Of a stretch of 64,000 nucleotides of DNA, positions 49,168 through 60,333 are shown piece by piece. The position numbers were made by a program, and so were the translations under genes. The notes beneath the pieces are model-generated. The model was given only the letters and a program-made list of their open reading frames with translations, was not told the DNA's origin and made no database searches. Origin of the DNA: Sacculina carcini (lineage: Eukaryota; Arthropoda; Thecostraca; Sacculinidae); NCBI GenBank assembly GCA_916048095.2, contig OU696588.1, positions 4,748,501 through 4,812,500 of the forward strand. The letters are read 5' to 3'. The first letter of the stretch is position 1. The number at the start of each line of letters is the position of its first letter.

Positions 49168-51393
49168 CACACACGTGTAAACACACACAGATATAAGAGT
49201 TGACGGGAGAGGAGAAAAAGTCTCTTATATCCGGGGAAAATTACACGTATAAAATGAATCAATCAATATAATACATGAAAACCGTGAAAGCACTGGATTT
49301 TCATTCATGCATTACATTTAATAAAAATATTTCATATGGAGTGCATAAGACCCAGTAGACCCCAGTTACGTATCACAAAAACATGACAAACAACGACAGA
49401 CACAACTGCTGGAAAAACCATTGCATTGGCACATCACACGGTCGCACTGAACATTATTACGCGGTATATCGGCTCTCAGGCACTGTGGACGGTAGCGGCA
49501 CGACATCGCAACTGGCTGCTGGTGGCCGACAGTCGAGAAGAAGTGAGTGAAGAAGAGTTGAAGTGACTCGCATGCACCTTGACAAGTGGCTTGCCCTGTA
49601 GTCAAACATTTCTATCAGGGGTTTGGGGCAGCCGTCGGCATCCAGCGCCCGTTTTCCATTACGGATATCTCTCTTGGTGACCATTCGGCGGATTGATGAC
49701 CCGCCGAGCTCACGTAGAGAAGGAGTGACATGACTGTCATGAATGAATGCCAAAAATGAGTCTTGCAGCAAACCTCAACACACCAGTAGAGTGGAACTTG
49801 CGGTAGGCAAATCGGCGCTGGTGAAAGAGCTTGTGTTCAGTGAGATATTGGTTCAGCTGGTGACTGACTGTGCTCTCCAGCACTTTGGACATGCTGAATA
49901 GCAATGAGATCGTCCGCGTGTTCGCTGGTATTTCCACCTTTGGCGAGGGGAATAAGCAGGGCTGTTTTCCACGCCTCCGGAAACACACCAGTTATCAGGG
50001 AGCAGTTAACAATTTCCAGTAGATACGGTCCCAGCACTGAAAAACAGTTTGTCAGTAGTGTTTGTATAGAAGACAGGCCCGAAGAAATACTCCCTTGTAA
50101 CCGGAGTTCTCTTATATCCGGATACACTGTCTCCTATTTATCAGAAACCACAAACAATTGGTGCGGGAAAATACGTAAAAAGACGTGCAGAATGCAGGAA
50201 ATCACACGGAACATTGTGACAAACAGAACTTCATTGTCCTGTATACAGACCAACAGCTAACAGACCGTAATGTGATTTACATGCAACCACGCGCATTATA
50301 TAACTCAATAAGACGGACATCTCTGTCAAGTTTCCGCATATTACATTACATTACTGCCTGCCAATTGTATTATCACATGATCTCACTGATCATCCAATCT
50401 AACACATTGCCCAACTTCGCTGCGACAATAAACAACGCCGCCCATTGCAAGCCTGTGTCGACCAGCCTGACAACAAACAACTAAACTAATCACAAAGTTC
50501 AGTGCAATCATCATGCAATAACTCTGCAACTGCAACTTCACTGGCAAATGTCATTGTTACACAATCATCCCACAATTGTCCCAAAGCCGGTCTCAATTTC
50601 ACTGTTGCCAAATGCAGTTAACAATCACCCCGCTGGCAGACACACGCGGCAATATGCACACAGTGTCATAGTGAAACAGACACGTGCAAATGCAACTCCT
50701 TGTCTCAGTATACTGAACTGGAAGATGTAAATAAATAATTTTCCCTCACCAAATACCGCCTACAAATGCTCAATATGCTAGCGTCGCAAACGCCGCAATG
50801 AACACACAGGTGTGCCCCGTGCAGCTCGCTGTCACCGCAGAACCGACCCTCTCCACGCTATGACGCCACAAGGACGGAAGACGTATTAGAGAGGACCACC
50901 TCCCGAGAATGCATTACACAACACATTACTGATATCTGGTACCATTTATTGCTGGGTGGACAGGGGCTGTTTGATTATAGAATTCGCCCAAAGAAATTCT
51001 CCTCCGCCGGGTTTCGAACCACGGACCTCCCGCTAACGTCTTACAATAGAAACGTTACGTTATTATTAATAATAAACATATTGTTCAATGCCGATACTGT
51101 GTCCCAGCTAATCATTCCACCATTTCCCACCTATCCCTGTGTGGGAATGAGCGTTCCAATGCAGTAGTTCTCAAACTTGTTCAGTGTTGGCATCATTTTC
51201 AAATGAGCAGTCATTTCCCGCACCACTTAGATAACCTAGGTGAAAAAGATAAAAATACAAGCGAAGTAATAACAAACATATTTAATTCAATATTAATTCA
51301 TACAACTTGAAGTTCCTGTAGGAAATCAGAGGTGAAAACACGTACTTCTTTAATTTTCCACATGATTTCTCGCACATCTTAGTAACCAGGCAC

Positions 51394-51424
<31 letters not shown>

Positions 51425-51505
51425 AGTTGGCACCTGTGAGGAGCTGTTCACAGTGGTGTCAGCTGAAACACAACTGCCATAATCATGCCTGCTGCCGAAT
51501 ACCAT
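40914..51505 (-). CDS. SGMS: Sphingomyelin synthase, 8 coding exons
   Basis: Seen: exons 51434-51505, 48584-48786, 47849-48054, 46192-46393, 44824-44937, 43351-43505, 41628-41803 and 40914-41078 join in frame into 430 residues (human SMS1 is about 413). Diagnostic blocks are LTHERVP, RRIFLIMGLLYMMRSLTYF, LPKPDPRYPCAPK, CGDYIYSGHTVTLT, GHYTIDVLLAYYVTSRLFW and LPRHYQWPLAWPR. The catalytic triad is present: His in SGHT, and His and Asp in GHYTID. Known: the enzyme moves phosphocholine from phosphatidylcholine to ceramide in the Golgi or plasma membrane, giving sphingomyelin and diacylglycerol, through six membrane helices. There is no SAM domain, though the first 130 residues are divergent and low in complexity (GGGGG, AATSTSTSAA). 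The first exon is inferred from a CA/TG bracket and phase match, and an ATG at 48762 would be the alternative start. Confidence 0.95.
41225..41275 (-). mobile_element. Retroposon 3'-tail remnant
   Basis: The minus strand reads TAGGGCGCTATATAAATATC, a common LINE/SINE terminus. No body is attached. Confidence 0.35.
41408..41472 (-). other. Possible alternative 65-bp exon in sphingomyelin synthase intron
   Basis: It is bordered by a good acceptor (GTTGTTCCTCAG) and donor (CCACAG|gtcaca) and is GC-rich, encoding VVWPSNLELLRKDTAPTG in the entry phase. At 65 bp it would shift the frame of the final exon. Read through instead, it gives a 40-residue alternative C-terminus ending at about 41348. Confidence 0.35.
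42525..43336. repeat. Minisatellite (GATGTAATATGGATGTAATGT-GATG...)n
   Basis: About 810 bp of modules GATGTAATATGGATGTAATG and TGATGTGAGGTGATG, with a repeated GAGGTGTAGAATG variant three times. It starts 15 bases from the donor of a sphingomyelin synthase exon. On that gene's sense strand it reads as ACATC/ACATT repeats. Confidence 0.95.
43735..44075. repeat. 23-bp minisatellite (GAATAATGTTTGAATAGTGTCTG)n
   Basis: About 15 copies with GCTTG/GTTTG alternation, in a sphingomyelin synthase intron. Confidence 0.95.
44250..44632 (-). mobile_element. tRNA-derived SINE, Val-like head, copy 2, with repeated 5' module
   Basis: It has the same family head (B box GTGGTTCGAATCCCGG, A-box region CGTGGTGTAGTGGTAGC) and a body like 25086-25430. 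Upstream of the head, the 24-bp piece containing GGACTCCGTGGTGTAATGG is repeated twice more, giving extra A-box-like modules. Confidence 0.85.
45115..45936. mobile_element. Unclassified MITE, 822 bp, 9-bp flanking repeat
   Basis: A perfect 18-bp inverted repeat TTTGCGCGTCGCTCCAAA lies at 45127-45144 and 45907-45924. The direct repeats GGACACACG at 45106-45114 and 45937-45945 may be a 9-bp target duplication, as in Mutator-like elements. No ORF. It lies in a sphingomyelin synthase intron. Confidence 0.6.
46658..46794 (+). pseudogene. LINE ORF2 C-terminal remnant
   Basis: The plus strand reads YSFPYRAITDWNKLPANIT and runs to FKHSFDQC, with a stop at 46792-46794. It has the same conserved W-N-x-L C-terminus as the 3219-3357 fragment. 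It lies antisense in a sphingomyelin synthase intron. Confidence 0.65.
47625..47846. repeat. TG-rich tract (CA-rich on the sphingomyelin synthase sense strand)
   Basis: It starts 6 bases after the exon donor GTGCGA. On the sense strand it is (CA)n, facing a (TG)n tract immediately before the next acceptor at 46394. Confidence 0.9.
48096..48455 (-). mobile_element. tRNA-derived SINE, Val-like head, copy 3
   Basis: Near-complete copy. The CCACGGAGTCC head end again occurs twice (48411 and 48440). The tail is toward 48096 (reverse complement of AGGTTAAAG). Confidence 0.85.
49095..49164. repeat. (TA)n microsatellite
   Basis: About 60 bases of pure TA in the first sphingomyelin synthase intron. 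Confidence 0.95.
49360..50130 (-). mobile_element. LINE reverse-transcriptase fragment, frameshifted
   Basis: Minus-strand pieces include EIVNCSLITGVFPEAWKTAL, then in another frame SMSKVLESTVSHQLNQYL and FHQRRFAYRKFHST. These match the finger region of an LINE RT. The rest (49360-49770) is open but not clearly alignable. It is dead by frameshift and deletion. Confidence 0.7.
50131..50790. other. Non-coding intron sequence
   Basis: Moderately AT-rich DNA inside the first sphingomyelin synthase intron. No gene or repeat recognised. Confidence 0.5.
50795..51036 (-). mobile_element. tRNA-derived SINE, copy 4 (truncated)
   Basis: The body and B box are present. The anticodon arm and A box are lost, the sequence breaking off after GGACCTCCCGC. 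Confidence 0.8.
51163..51400 (+). mobile_element. hAT-like left end (CAGTAGTTCTCAAACTTG)
   Basis: Only the left terminus is recognisable. It lies in the first sphingomyelin synthase intron. Confidence 0.35.
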
Positions 51506-52069
51506 TCTGCAAACACACACACAAACACACACACATGGAGTAAATGATCGTGGTATCAAGCGTTAGATAGTGTGTTGTGCTGGGTACTGATGCATAGTAA
51601 ATCACGTGTGATGTGTGTATGCAGCATGTGTGTCGTGTAATAATGCGGGGTATAATGTGGAATAAACAAGTGCCCTGATGTTATTACTGGCAATATGTAT
51701 AAATATATACGAGATGTATGTGTATGTAGATATAAACTGGTGACTTCAGCGACAAAAAAGGCGCTGTTTCGTGATTGCAGGTTGAAAATACAAGCAATGC
51801 ATCAAGAAGCGCTGGCGGCGCTGATATCTGGTTGAAAGCGCGCAATGCAATCTTGTTCTAGCGCCTGTTCTACACGAGCGCCCAGCATTTGCACAGTGCA
51901 AGCAAAGCCGTGAAAGATATAAGCATAGTTCTTTACTGCCAAGCATCGTTATACTTGGAGATTTATAAGATCATTATTTTATATACAAGATCTATATAGA
52001 ACAACACATGAAACATATACGGGCTCTAACAAAAACATTAACACACGTATGTGCATGCATTCACACACA

Positions 52070-52136
<67 letters not shown>
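52070..52136. repeat. (CA)n microsatellite
   Basis: About 65 bases of CA, upstream of the sphingomyelin synthase first exon. Confidence 0.9.
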
Positions 52137-52137
<1 letters not shown>

Positions 52138-52264
52138 TGTTATACATACATATATACATACAAACATCAAACCAATATAGTTAAGATATATATTCTAGAC
52201 AATAGATAGTATATTCTAGACAACAAAAAACAAGTATTACTGAATACAATAGTACAAGAAAGAA

Positions 52265-52640
52265 GAGACATTATTTTTGACATTGAAATTGAGACATTAA
52301 AATTGCAGTATCATTTGAGAAGGCAGAAAAAATGAGAATGGAAGAGCTTAAGAAAGTAATAAAGAAATGGGATAGTGCAAGATGGAGGGAGAAAGTGGAA
52401 GAAAAGAAAAGTTTGAAGATATCTTGCAAATGGAGGGATGAAATTAAACAAGATGAGGAATTGTATGATAATATACCATCTTCAGAGATAATGTACAGAG
52501 CTAGGACACATAACTTACAACTAAATGATAAGGAGATATAAAGGTAAAGAAGGGAGGTGTATTATGTGTGGAGAAAAAGTGGAGGATCTGAAACACTTTG
52601 AAGAAAGAAGAAGGAATTAAAATTTCCAAATTTAATTCAA
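52265..52640 (+). pseudogene. LINE ORF2 C-terminal fragment with CCHC-like finger
   Basis: The plus strand reads EIMYRARTHNLQLNDKE, then (after a frameshift near 52540) CIMCGEKVEDLKHF. The C-x2-C-x8-H spacing is that of the C-terminal finger of R1/I-group LINE proteins. It is broken by indels. Confidence 0.6.
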
Positions 52641-52764
52641 AGATGTATATCACAAGCGCGAAAACGACATACACAAGTACAAAGTGAGAATCAGAAAGAG
52701 AATATTCACATAGAGTAGAATAAGAAACATATAGCAAACAAACATACTTAAACAAGAGAAAAAA

Positions 52765-55700
52765 TTAATAAAAGAGTGGATATGCACAAGCGACTTCACA
52801 TGACAATATCACCAGAAGAACAGTTCTGAGTAGAACTGAATCAATAGAAAATAAGAACCAATATAAACATGAGTACAACACTACAATGGAACAACGATAG
52901 AAAACAATACAGCACCACAAACATGTAGAGTCAGACCGAGGCATAAGGAGTGAGAGAGTGAGAAACAGTATCAAAATAAATAGAAAATAGATATTTGCGG
53001 AGGGAAGAAGAAAATTGGCGAAAAGAGGGGAGCAAGTAATAGAGACAGGAAGTGAGTTGTATAGTCGAGGGGCATAGAACGAGACAGATTTAGCTGACCA
53101 AGGAGGTTCGTTCCAGGCGCGAAGACAGAGTAAAGGAAGTGGATTACGGGACGATTGATTGATGGAAGGACGAAGAAGATCAGCTAAGTAAGCTGGAGAT
53201 TTATAGACACGTAGTAATTTGTATACGAGACAGCCTAGGCGAAAGTGGATACGTGGTATGATGGGGAGCCAGTGAAATTGGAACAGGAAGGAGGAAGTGT
53301 GGCGACAGCGAGTGGGGTGGAGTACGCAGCGACAGGATTGGTTGATGATGCGCTGAAGGATTTTCAAAGAAGACCGAGGTAAGTTGAGGTGGAGTGAGCT
53401 GCAGTAGTCACGACGCCTCGTAGCCGAGTGTCTAAGACGCAAGCTCTATGCACGAAAGGTCCAGGGTTCGATTCCCTGGCGAGGTGAAACGGATGGGTTC
53501 GTTTCTTGAAGTGATAGCTCAATTGCTGCAAGGCGGGTTTCGTATGCGCGCAGCCGTACAGTTTTCTGTGCTGGCCGTGACTGCGAAAACCCGTGTAGCG
53601 GCCGGACCTGCGGTGTGCCAGCCGGGGCCGTGAGACTTTGCCCCCGCAAAATTACACGCGAACACAGCCTTCTGTACTGCTGTGTTCAAATGCGTAATTA
53701 TATATTATATATAGTCAAGACGGGAAAAAATAAGCGAGTGAACAAATTTGATAGACGAAGGTTGGTCCAAACAAGAGCGGATAGGGTAAAGAGAACGCAG
53801 AATAAGGTAGCAGGTTCGAGCAGTGGAAATGACGTTATTGGTAAGAGAAAGATTGAAATAAAAAATAATGCCCAGGTTAAGTACATTAGGGGAGAAAGGC
53901 AGAGGAAGTAATGGAGGATACGAGGAGGGTGAAGAATTAAGAACTCGGATTTAGAAGTATTGAGGAGGAGGCGTCGAGATGAGGTCCATGAGGTAATATC
54001 ACGTAGGATATTGGAAAAAACAGAAGGATGAGAGAAGGGACAGGAGATATACAGTTGAATGTCGTCGGCATGGATATGGTAAGCAACACTGTGACTCCGT
54101 AGAACTCGACAGAGAGAAGACATATAGAGGTTAAAAAGTAAAGGGCCTAAGATGGAGCCCTGAGGAACTACAGGCAATAGAGAAGCAGAACTAGAAATTG
54201 ATAAGTTAAAATTTATGGCAAAGGTCCGGTTGGATAAGTAAGAGCAGAGAAGTGATAGGGCAGGTGAAGATAAGCCAACGTGGGAAAGATCGTGAGTAAG
54301 AATAGTGTGGTCAACTAGGTCAAATGCTGAAAACAAATCCAGGAGTACAATAAGAACAGACTGTTTAAAAGAGAAATGCGATAATATGTTTTGAGAGACG
54401 GATATGAGGACAGATTCAGTGGAGTGATGAGGACGGAAACCAGATTGAAAAGGATCAAATGCACGACAAATAAAAGGAGATAGTTGAGAAAAGATGGCAG
54501 ATTCCAGAAGCTTGGAAGAGAAACTTAAGAATGAGATAGGGCGGTAGCTTTTACAATCAGAGGGATCAAGAGAGGGGTTTTAGGACAGGATATATAATGA
54601 CATGCTTGTCAGAGAGAAATGTACCGTGGAGAAATGAAGAATTAATTAGATGAAGAAAATACGGGACCAGTGACATAATAGAAGAAGAAATGGCTAGAAA
54701 ATTTATTGGATCGGCCGGTGAGAAAGAGATCTTTAACATGGAGATTAGAAAAAGAATATCAGGGAGGTCAATATGAGAGAAGGAAGGGAAATAATCAACA
54801 GAGGAAGTATGAAACAGAGCAATCTTGGAGTGGTTAATTTTAGCTTGTGCAGATATAACCTTATCAGTAAAGTAGGATGATAGATCGGAGGTTGATAGTG
54901 AAGAAACAGGATGAGAACGGTTGCCAGTGAGTTTGTTGAGAGTCACCCAGAGGGCCTTCGGAGAACGGGGAAGGGAGGAAAGACGAGAAGTGTAAAAAGA
55001 TCGCTTAGCTGAATAAAGAGCAGAAATGTACAGAGAGCGAGAAGTGGAAAACACCAACCAATCAGTGGAAAGGATAGAACGTTTCCAGGATCGTTCTAAG
55101 GAGCGTAGATATTTTTTAGCTCGAAAAGATGAGAGTCTATCCACGGAGGAGCTGACCTGTGTTTATGAGGACGGGCAACTAAAGGGAAAATATTATCATT
55201 GATAGAACAGAGGACCGAGGACAGAAAAGTATGAATTTCATCAGGACTGAGAGAGTAAAGAATGTGAAGAGGAAAGAGTGAAATGAGTAAACCATGAAAG
55301 TGAATTGGATCGAATTTTTTATAGTCACGGTAGAGAAAATTAGATAGAGAATTAGATAGGGCAAGGGTCCGAGAGTGCTCAGGAAATGAAAGTGGAATGG
55401 AACCCAGTAAAAGACTATGATCAGAGAGTGAGGAATCAGGAGGGAGAACATGTAAATCAGATGGAGGACAGTCGGATGATAGAATAGAACTAGGGAAAAT
55501 AATAAGGTCAAGAGTGTGTCCAGATATATGAGTAGGTGAGGACATAGGAGAAAGAAGGGCATGATAGTTGATAAGAGAAAGAAAATTGGTGGCAAGATGT
55601 GATAGAATAGGTGGCAAGATGTGATAGAATTGGTGGATAAGTCGATGTGATAAGATGTGATGTGATAAGTCGGCCCAGTGGTTGAAGTCCCCTACATTTA

Positions 55701-57280
55701 CAAATCTACTAGAAAAGGAAGAGACAATTCAGTCCAGGAGTGCTGAAAATTCAGAGAAAAAAGGAGACGAAGTACCCGGATGATTACGACGATCGACAAG
55801 CAGACGATGAGATAGACGACCAACAAGCAGAATTCACGAAGAGAGGGAAGAGAAAGAGATAGAGCAATATATTCAAAAGAGAAATATGGAGAGAAGGAAG
55901 AGATAACAGAAATAGGAAGGGATTTATAGAACAGGCAGCCCACTCCACCACCAGAAGATCTACAATTAGTCCTAGCCTTATGGGAGAACGAGTAATCAGG
56001 AAGGATGCTGGAGGCAAATGAAGGAACGTCGGACTCGAAGAGCCATGTCTCGACAATGCAAAGGATGGAGAGAGAGTAGTGGGAACAAATATGTGAAATA
56101 TGAGGAGTCTTGTTGCAACAGGAACGAATTTTAATGAAGCCAATGGGGATATGAGGGAGGAAAGGTGAACAGGGTTGAGAAGGCGCGGAAAGATGAGAGA
56201 GATGATGCTGGGGTGGTAGTGATGTGCAGGAATTGGGACTGGAACTAGACGCAGCAGTGCCTGCTGAAGAGAGCTACGAACGGCAAGAAAAGATGAACAA
56301 GATGAGCAGAACGGAGAGTGAGAATGAGGACGGCTCGTGGACGCACAGTTATGACAATTTTAATGTGCCAATCGGTCACAGACATTTGACCGGTAGGGTC
56401 AGCGCAGTGTGACCGCACACGACTTCGTGCGAACAGTGGTCATCCGTGTCCAAGGCCAGCGCATCTGACACAGTGGACCACCCAAAATATGTAGTAAACT
56501 GGGCAGGAGTGCAGATCGATAAACAACCGGTCGCCAGCTTTCCTCAACAGAGCCCGCACATCACATTGTTTTTGGGCCGAGTGTGAAAAAGAAGGCGAAG
56601 TTCAGTCTCAGGTACTGAAGAGAGAATTGAGTTTTTTGACGGAGCAGTGTGACAAAACGATCAGCCGGTATATCGTGTGGGATATTCGTCATGGTGATCT
56701 TGGGCCGAATGAGCGCCGCGGTTGGTAAGACGACGTCGACATCCGGCAGGGATGAGCGCACGCGGTCAGCCACACGCTCGACACAGGGACACAGGGACAT
56801 CCTGCATTGCCGGGGAAAGCTTGGAGGCCTTGATGGGCTCACTACCACAGCATGTGTCGGGAGACGATGGGCCGGCTCCTGTGAGAGCACGGAAGCAGAT
56901 GCTGGAGATAAATTGCGCGATCCAAGCGCAGCAACCGAAGCCTCAACAGCTTCAAGCCTAGACCCAACAGCAACAAGAGTCTCGGCAAGCTGCAGCGCGA
57001 GCTTAGCGCGGCCCAGACAAGGCGAACAAATCCAGTTAACAACCTTGATTTGGTCAGTGCGGAAGCCTGTCAGTGATGCGCATCTGATGTGAGCCCACGA
57101 TGAACACAAGCAGCAGCCAATACACTTGCTCCTCGTCGTCTATTTGCAGTAGCAGCACGAGTCGGATAAGGGTCCCAGATCCCAGCGACAAGGGAAACAC
57201 GAATCCGAACAAGACAAAGAAACAAAGGTGAAGATAATATAAGATTTAGAGAACACCAGAATAACAACAACACTCAGATT
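52765..57280 (-). mobile_element. L2-like LINE, nearly full length but decayed
   Basis: From right to left on the minus strand, ORF1 (about 57130-56250) has a PHD-like finger (CSSWAHIRCASLTGF ... WICSPC) and a zinc-knuckle remnant near 56470 (CVRCAGLGH). ORF2 follows (about 56210-52780). Its endonuclease parts include GHTLDLIIF and SLSDHSLL. Its RT parts include FSAFDLVDHTIL, VPQGSILGPLLFN and HADDIQLY (the usual YADD with Y to H). Its C-terminus is FHWLPIIPRIHFRLGCLVYK. The composition is Ser/Leu-rich. Several frameshifts and a SINE interrupt it, so it is inactive. Confidence 0.8.
53416..53711 (+). mobile_element. tRNA-derived SINE (class II tRNA-like head) inserted in the L2-like LINE
   Basis: The head has a D-arm-like TAGCCGAGTGTCTAAGACG and a B box GGGTTCGATTCCC, closed by CCTCG/CGAGG. 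A GC-rich body follows, with an AT tail. The flanks TAGTCACGACG (53405-53415) and TAGTCAAGACG (53712-53722) form an 11-bp target duplication with one mismatch. It splits the LINE between its RT and the C-terminal VSR-DYC-like region. Confidence 0.8.
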
Positions 57281-57932
57281 ACTCAACCGGCGACCAGAAG
57301 CATACAGCACAAGAGGAAATTCAAATAGCCCGCTAAACACAACCACACACCACGAGTATCGCCCCGTGAGTGAAGACCATACATAGAGGACGAAGAAGAA
57401 CTAATAGGCGAGCTGCTGAATAAGAAACAAGACAAAAGAAGTAATATATGAATTCTGGAGAAGCATAGAAAAAAGAAGAAGAGAGATGAGAAACTGAGAA
57501 GAGAAAAAAAACATAACCGATTAGAACAGATCATTAAGCAAATCAAGAAACAAATCATTATAGTAATGTTGATGTTAAAGGCATGCGAAATCATCAACAA
57601 AAAATAGACAAAAACATTAAAAAAACACGCCAAAATCCTACTCTACACCATCGATATACACAAATGACCCCCAGTTAGATAGACATATTAGCCGATACAA
57701 TCAGATTAGCAATCCAATAATTATGAAGAACATTAGGAAGTCATATATAGCTGACTTATACAGCTGAATGACACACAAAACTAAAATTTTGCAAGTTGGA
57801 TCAATATACCAATAATTCCGCTAAATACTGATATCCTACACTACCAAAACATCAAACAACTGACTGCATAAAAGTGAAGCACGCAGACTCAAGCGAAATT
57901 CATTCAAAAACATTATACACAACGCACATATT

Positions 57933-58259
57933 GTGCAACAACTCACTGATGACGTCAACACGTCCAGATTTCAAAATTCAGATGAGCTGGCAGCATGGGA
58001 ATCGTCAGAAAAGAACACTCGAGAAGCCATATACGGCGGAGGTTGCACTTTAACAGAATACTGCGGGATAATGCACTCAACAGGCCGCGCCCAAATACGC
58101 CAAGCACGCGCACTTCAACAACAAATAACAAATAAAATTATCACCACCCTAGCCATTGCATTAATCACTTCTCGATTTACCCAGCCTCAATTGAAAAAAC
58201 AGGACGCAGACCAAAGAACCACGCGACACCACACCAAGTGCTGTAATATCTGGGTGTGA
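57933..58259 (+). CDS. Hypothetical ORF, 108 codons
   Basis: The frame contains SRFQNSDELAAWESSEKN and YGGGCTLTEYCGIMHSTG and ends in a basic tail with TGA. Amino-acid composition is varied and not repeat-derived, unlike most long frames here. No homologue is recognised and there are no splice or promoter cues. It could be transposon debris from the neighbouring LINE region or a lineage-specific gene. Confidence 0.25.
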   Translation: MQQLTDDVNTSRFQNSDELAAWESSEKNTREAIYGGGCTLTEYCGIMHSTGRAQIRQARALQQQITNKIITTLAIALITSRFTQPQLKKQDADQRTTRHHTKCCNIWV

Positions 58260-58761
58260 ACAGCACTGCGACGCCAGCGACACCATGTGACTTATATATG
58301 AAACACGCACAAGTAAACAAAATATTGTGCGCATGCGTGGTTTATTGTTTGCCAGTATCCTTGATATTTATATCGGATTCGTGACTGCATGCTGATAGCA
58401 AAATATCCGATATTTCTCTAATAGATTCATATCAAAACAGAAGATTTTAACATCTACAATTTGAAAAATTCACAGGCCATTCTTCAATCACCTTGACGAA
58501 TCCAAGGACTTCAACTGATAAACCGACGAGTCCTAGATTATTATTAAATCACACGTAGAGCGCTACCAAAAGCCTGAATTCGGGGAATTGAGGCACGCGC
58601 GATTCGAGATCTAAAGACACAGTGTCGTACAGTGAGTTTTTCAATACTTATATCGTCAAATCACAATGGAAATCCATAAGACTTACAGAACGGATAATGA
58701 CAAATAAGAAGACGAATATGAACGAATAATGCAATTAAAAATGCAAATCGTTGACCTGGTA

Positions 58762-59472
58762 GCAGGGTTGGCATGCGAGCGAGTTGGATCACGACCTTGA
58801 ATGACCTTGACAAGTCGCAGCAGCCAATCAGAGAAGGCAGGTCCAAGTCTTCTGTCCGTATTAGTCATATGCTCATCAGTGACGTCAGAGATGACGTCAG
58901 TGGGGACGTCAGTGGTGACGTCAGAGATGACGTCAGTCAGACAGACTTCATTATTTCCTTCGGAAGAAGCGAGTTCATTGGTGTCAAGGTCACTTACAAC
59001 ACTGACAATGCCTCCAGCAATATTGCCACTGACATCATCACTGAAACCATCACTGACACCATCACTGACATCACCACTGACACCATCACTGACATCATCA
59101 CTGACACCACCACTGACATCACCACTGACACAACCACTGACATCATCACCGACTACATCACTGACACCTTCACTGACATCATCACTGACACCATCACTGA
59201 CACCTTCACTGACACCTTCACTGACACCACCACTGACACCACCACTGACACCACCACTGACACCACCACTGACACCACCACTGACATCATCACCGACTAC
59301 ATCACTGACAGCTTCACTGACTCCATCACTGACATCACCACTGACATCACCACTGACACCATCACTGACTCCATCACTATCTTGTAGAGACAATTTCACT
59401 TGCACGTCTTGAGGCGAGGTGTCAAGAGGATGTTGAACTTCTTCAACGACGCATCCCTCTGTCTTGGACTCA

Positions 59473-59503
<31 letters not shown>

Positions 59504-59525
59504 GAGAGCACGTTTCCGGTGACAT
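58762..59525 (-). CDS. Acidic repeat protein, candidate first exon
   Basis: The ATG at 59525 opens MSPETCSHNI, an Asn run and a unique stretch (EGCVVEEVQHPLDTSPQDVQ). About 115 residues built from a 12-bp DNA repeat follow (DGVSGDVSGGVS). A further unique part (DEHMTNTDRRLGPAFSDWL) comes next, and a possible donor lies at CTACCAG|gtcaac near 58762. The frame continues to 58683 if unspliced. The minisatellite lacks stops on both strands, so openness there proves nothing. The case for a gene rests on the unique flanks. Function unknown. Confidence 0.4.
59025..59385. repeat. 12-bp minisatellite (ACTGACACCATC)n
   Basis: About 30 units, in frame with the minus-strand ORF. The variants ATC/ACC change Asp-Gly-Val to Gly-Gly-Val on that strand. 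Confidence 0.95.
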
Positions 59526-59539
59526 TTGAGCAGCAACAA

Positions 59540-60048
59540 TACGTCAACGTCAACACTTCCTCACACACACACACTCTCACACACACACACACAACATATA
59601 GACACACTCACATCACATAGACACACACACGACATATAGACACACACACAACACAGTGCACATATGCTTGCATCAATCACCTTTATCATCCGTGAAACAG
59701 ACAGAGAGACAGAAATGGCGCCACGAAATAATAACACTAGATGATTCGTGTATATTCGTGTGTGTTTGTGTGTCTGTGTGTGTTTAAGTGTCCGTGTGTG
59801 TTTGTGTGTCTGTGTGTGTGTGTATTTGTTTGTGTGTGTTTTGTCACAGCATTAATCCGTCGTGTTGGTTTGTCTGTCTGTCTGTCTGTCTGTGTGTATG
59901 TTGTGTCGCAGGTGTGTAAGCATCCTCTCTCTCTCTCTCTCTCTCTCTCTGTTCTGCTCCTCAACTCTCTCCCATGTTCACCTCCTGTTCTCTCTTTCTT
60001 GCCTACAACATTTTAACCGTCGACATACTTGTGAGTACATGTGTGTCA

Positions 60049-60114
<66 letters not shown>

Positions 60115-60330
60115 AAACATACCGACACCTACACACATACATGCACACCTACACGCCCAGGTACACACAGCTGCACACACACACACACATATATAGCAAG
60201 TATGTGGGTGTTGAATCATACGTAATATGCATAAACCGAATTATGTTTGTTCATAGGGTTACATACACCTTCTCGGAACAAACACACTCACAAAAACACA
60301 CGCACACACACATATACTCGTATATCTATA
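59540..60330. repeat. Microsatellite-rich spacer
   Basis: CA-rich at 59560-59660, TG-rich at 59757-59835, TCTG and CTCT runs at 59870-59950, TG at 60050-60112, CA at 60120-60190. No gene seen. Confidence 0.7.
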
Positions 60331-60333
60331 TAC

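Noticed and set aside
58773..59412. Two plus-strand frames of about 200 codons
   Set aside because: They are antisense readings of the 12-bp minisatellite, which has no stops in any phase. The unique flanks favour the minus strand.
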